From: DATKFM01 sp035544395
GTDB lineage: Bacteria; Pseudomonadota; Alphaproteobacteria; Dongiales; Dongiaceae
NCBI GenBank assembly: GCA_035544395.1
Contig: DATKFM010000049.1
Span: 1-7,357 of the forward strand
DNA length: 7,357 nucleotides
Direction: 5' to 3'
Positions 5,793 through 7,357 of the stretch are shown here, one piece after another (positions within the stretch are counted from its first letter, which is position 1; each line of letters opens with the position of its first letter). Below the pieces are notes generated by a model. The model saw nothing but the letters and a program-made list of their open reading frames with translations. It had not been told where the DNA came from and did no database searches. The position numbers and the translations under genes are program-made.

Positions 5793-7199
5793 GTGAGCGC
5801 TGAACTCGCCAACTTCCTCTACCTCGTCGCCTCCGTCTGCTTCATCCTGGCGCTGAAGGGCCTGTCGTCGCCCGAAAGCTCCCGCGCCGGCAATCTCTAC
5901 GGCATCGCGGGCATGGCGATTGCCATCATTACCACCCTGGTCTTCGCGGTGACTCCGGGCGTGCTGAGCTACGGCACCATTCTGGCCGGCATCGTCATCG
6001 GCGGCGGCATCGGCACCGTGATCGCTCAGCGCATACAGATGACCGCGCTGCCGCAGCTGGTGGCGGCATTCCACAGCTTGGTCGGCCTCGCCGCTGTGCT
6101 GGTGGCCGCCGCGGCATTTTACGCGCCGGAGAATTACGGCATCGGCACTGCAGGAGACGTGCATAGCTCCAGCCTGATTGAGATGGGTCTCGGCATCGCC
6201 GTCGGCGCCATCACCTTCACCGGCTCGATCATCGCGTTCGCCAAGCTGCAGGCGCTGATGAGCGGTGCGCCCATCGTCTTCCCCGGCCAGCACTATCTCA
6301 ACGGCGCGCTCGGGATCGCCATCGTCGTGCTGATCGTGTTGCTGGTGCTGACCGAAAGCACCGCCGTGTTCTGGGCGCTGGTCGCGGTGTCGCTGCTGCT
6401 GGGCTTCCTGTTGATCATCCCCATCGGCGGCGCCGACATGCCCGTTGTCGTGTCCATGCTGAATTCCTATTCCGGCTGGGCGGCCTGCGGCATCGGCTTC
6501 ACCCTGTCGAACAGCCTGCTGATCGTCACCGGCGCGCTGGTCGGCTCCTCGGGCGCGATCCTGAGCTACATCATGTGCAAGGGCATGAACCGCTCGATCA
6601 TCAATGTGATCGCCGGCGGCTTCGGCACCGATACCAGCGGCGGCGGCCCGGCCAAGGGCCCGAGCGACAAGCCGGTCAAATCCGGCAGCGCCGAGGACGC
6701 CGCCTTCCTGATGAAGAACGCCAGCTCTGTTATCATCGTGCCGGGTTACGGCATGGCGGTGGCACAGGCCCAGCATGCCCTGCGCGAGATGGCGGACCTG
6801 CTGAAGAAGGACGGCGTGAAGATCAGCTACGCCATCCATCCGGTCGCCGGCCGGATGCCAGGCCATATGAACGTGCTGCTGGCCGAAGCCAACGTGCCTT
6901 ATGACGAGGTATTCGAGCTCGAGGACATCAATCGGGAGTTCTCCTCCACCGACGTCGCCTTCGTCATCGGCGCCAATGACGTCACTAACCCGGCGGCGAA
7001 GACCGACACCAAGAGCCCGATCTACGGCATGCCGATCCTGGATGTGGAAAACGCCAAGACCGTGCTGTTCGTGAAGCGCTCGATGGCGTCGGGCTATGCC
7101 GGCGTCGATAACGAGCTGTTCTTCCGCGACAACACCATGATGCTGTTCGGTGACGCCAAGAAGGTCTGCGAAGAGATCGTCAAGGCCTTCGGCCACTGA
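5793..7199 (+). CDS. pntB: NAD(P) transhydrogenase subunit beta (PntB, membrane domain plus NADP(H)-binding domain III)
   Basis: PntB carries most of the proton channel and the NADP(H) site of the inner-membrane transhydrogenase (NADH + NADP+ with inward proton flow gives NAD+ + NADPH). The 468 residues start with GTG and match the family length (about 460-465). The first ~265 residues form a chain of hydrophobic helices. The channel residues known in E. coli as His91, Ser139 and Asn222 correspond to His94 (AAFHSLVGLA), Ser145 (FTGSIIAF) and Asn224 (MLNSYSGWA). A Gly/Pro/Lys-rich hinge (about 276-298) leads to domain III, with GYGMAVAQAQ (318-327), AGRMPGHMNVLLAEA (352-366), ELEDIN (375-380), GANDVTNPAA (393-402, Asp396 aligning with E. 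coli Asp392) and KRSMASGYAGVDN (428-440). No key residue is missing. It is the last gene of the operon; a GC-rich inverted repeat follows the stop. Confidence 0.97.
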   Translation: MSAELANFLYLVASVCFILALKGLSSPESSRAGNLYGIAGMAIAIITTLVFAVTPGVLSYGTILAGIVIGGGIGTVIAQRIQMTALPQLVAAFHSLVGLAAVLVAAAAFYAPENYGIGTAGDVHSSSLIEMGLGIAVGAITFTGSIIAFAKLQALMSGAPIVFPGQHYLNGALGIAIVVLIVLLVLTESTAVFWALVAVSLLLGFLLIIPIGGADMPVVVSMLNSYSGWAACGIGFTLSNSLLIVTGALVGSSGAILSYIMCKGMNRSIINVIAGGFGTDTSGGGPAKGPSDKPVKSGSAEDAAFLMKNASSVIIVPGYGMAVAQAQHALREMADLLKKDGVKISYAIHPVAGRMPGHMNVLLAEANVPYDEVFELEDINREFSSTDVAFVIGANDVTNPAAKTDTKSPIYGMPILDVENAKTVLFVKRSMASGYAGVDNELFFRDNTMMLFGDAKKVCEEIVKAFGH

Positions 7200-7223
7200 C
7201 CGCCGGGCACCGCGTTGCGGCGG
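7200..7223 (+). terminator. GC-rich inverted repeat after pntB, possible terminator
   Basis: CCGCCG at 7200-7205 pairs with CGGCGG at 7218-7223, directly after the pntB stop. A competing smaller hairpin (CCGC-GTT-GCGG, 7210-7220) lies within it. There is no T-run, so it is not a classical intrinsic terminator. It may stabilise the mRNA end or pause polymerase ahead of Rho action. A second pairing further on (CGCCAA 7255-7260 with TTGGCG 7281-7286) could contribute. Confidence 0.35.
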
Positions 7224-7284
7224 CGGGGGCTGCGACACGACCGGGTCCGAAAACCGCCAAGATTCGCCGCGGCGGAGCCGTTGG

Positions 7285-7299
7285 CGCACTGACAGTGCG
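7285..7299. repeat. Perfect 15 bp inverted repeat overlapping the -35 element (possible operator)
   Basis: CGCACTG-A-CAGTGCG has 7 bp arms around a central A. It contains the predicted -35 hexamer CTGACA (7289-7294), so a protein bound here would block the promoter. As RNA it would make a 6 bp stem with a GAC loop followed by GAATTTCT, so a weak terminator for the pnt transcript is an alternative. Confidence 0.45.
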
Positions 7300-7317
7300 G
7301 AATTTCTCGGCTAGTAT
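7289..7317 (+). promoter_or_regulatory. Sigma70-like promoter for the gene starting at 7324
   Basis: CTGACA (7289-7294, five of six consensus bases) and TAGTAT (7312-7317, four of six) are separated by exactly 17 bp. The expected start point, about seven bases after the -10 element, is the A at 7324, which is also the first base of the ATG. No Shine-Dalgarno sequence precedes that ATG. Confidence 0.55.
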
Positions 7318-7323
7318 GACGGT

Positions 7324-7357
7324 ATGACAGCCGTCGCCCTCAAGAAACTCGAAGCGC
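7324..7357 (+). CDS. Start of an unidentified protein (truncated by window end)
   Basis: ATG at 7324 opens a frame of 11 complete codons (MTAVALKKLEA) that continues past the window. I do not recognise the product from so little sequence. Support comes from the promoter-like pair placed exactly upstream and from the frame being open. An ATG at 7316 is not usable because it meets TGA after three codons. It runs in the same direction as pntB but 124 bp away, and probably has its own promoter. Confidence 0.45.
   Translation, partial: MTAVALKKLEA

Noticed and set aside
7265..7274. The 10 bp palindrome CGCCGCGGCG
   Set aside because: Short GC-only palindromes are expected by chance at this base composition, and folding leaves only about three base pairs.
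5496..7289. A 597-codon open frame on the minus strand
   Set aside because: It is antisense to pntAB and pntB, rich in His, Asp, Gly and Arg low-complexity runs, and resembles no family; the sense genes are certain.
1..7357. CRISPR arrays, tRNA or rRNA genes, transposase or phage genes
   Set aside because: Nearly all bases are accounted for by the coding regions, and no repeat arrays, cloverleaf-like sequences, insertion-sequence ends or transposase motifs were seen.

Overview
The window looks like chromosomal DNA of a GC-rich alphaproteobacterium. The main evidence is the three-gene pntAA-pntAB-pntB layout of the proton-pumping transhydrogenase, whose sequence strongly resembles the Rhodospirillum rubrum type. 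A stand-alone small PAS protein of a type common in Alphaproteobacteria fits this. Order and genus cannot be decided from the sequence.

Left part (1-3983), minus strand: a compact four-gene block read from right to left. It starts with a 183-residue PAS_5-like protein. Next come a DAO-family FAD oxidoreductase and a GMC-family FAD oxidoreductase with a four-cysteine loop. The last reading frame overlaps the GMC gene by ATGA and runs off the left edge. Its first ~142 residues resemble the small subunit (subunit 3) of gluconate-2-dehydrogenase-type enzymes. From about residue 159 it becomes an unmistakable NADAR/YbiA domain with no stop codon in between. The apparent fusion coincides with a drop in GC content and is the most unusual item in the window. 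The GMC protein and its small partner probably form one dehydrogenase; the substrates of both flavoenzymes are unknown.

Middle (3984-4185): a ~200 bp divergent intergenic region that should carry the control signals for both directions. I find no convincing sigma70-type promoter in it, only a short direct repeat with an 11 bp period.

Right part (4186-7199), plus strand: pntAA (NAD(H)-binding domain I), pntAB (short membrane subunit) and pntB (membrane domain plus NADP(H)-binding domain III). The genes are 14 and 21 bp apart and form one operon. Together they make the inner-membrane transhydrogenase that uses the proton gradient to drive NADPH formation from NADH. All recognisable key residues are present.

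Right edge (7200-7357): a GC-rich inverted repeat follows pntB. Beyond it is a good promoter-like pair (CTGACA, 17 bp, TAGTAT) whose predicted start point falls on the A of an ATG at 7324, so the next gene may be transcribed without a leader. A perfect 15 bp inverted repeat covers the -35 element. Only 11 codons of that gene are inside the window.
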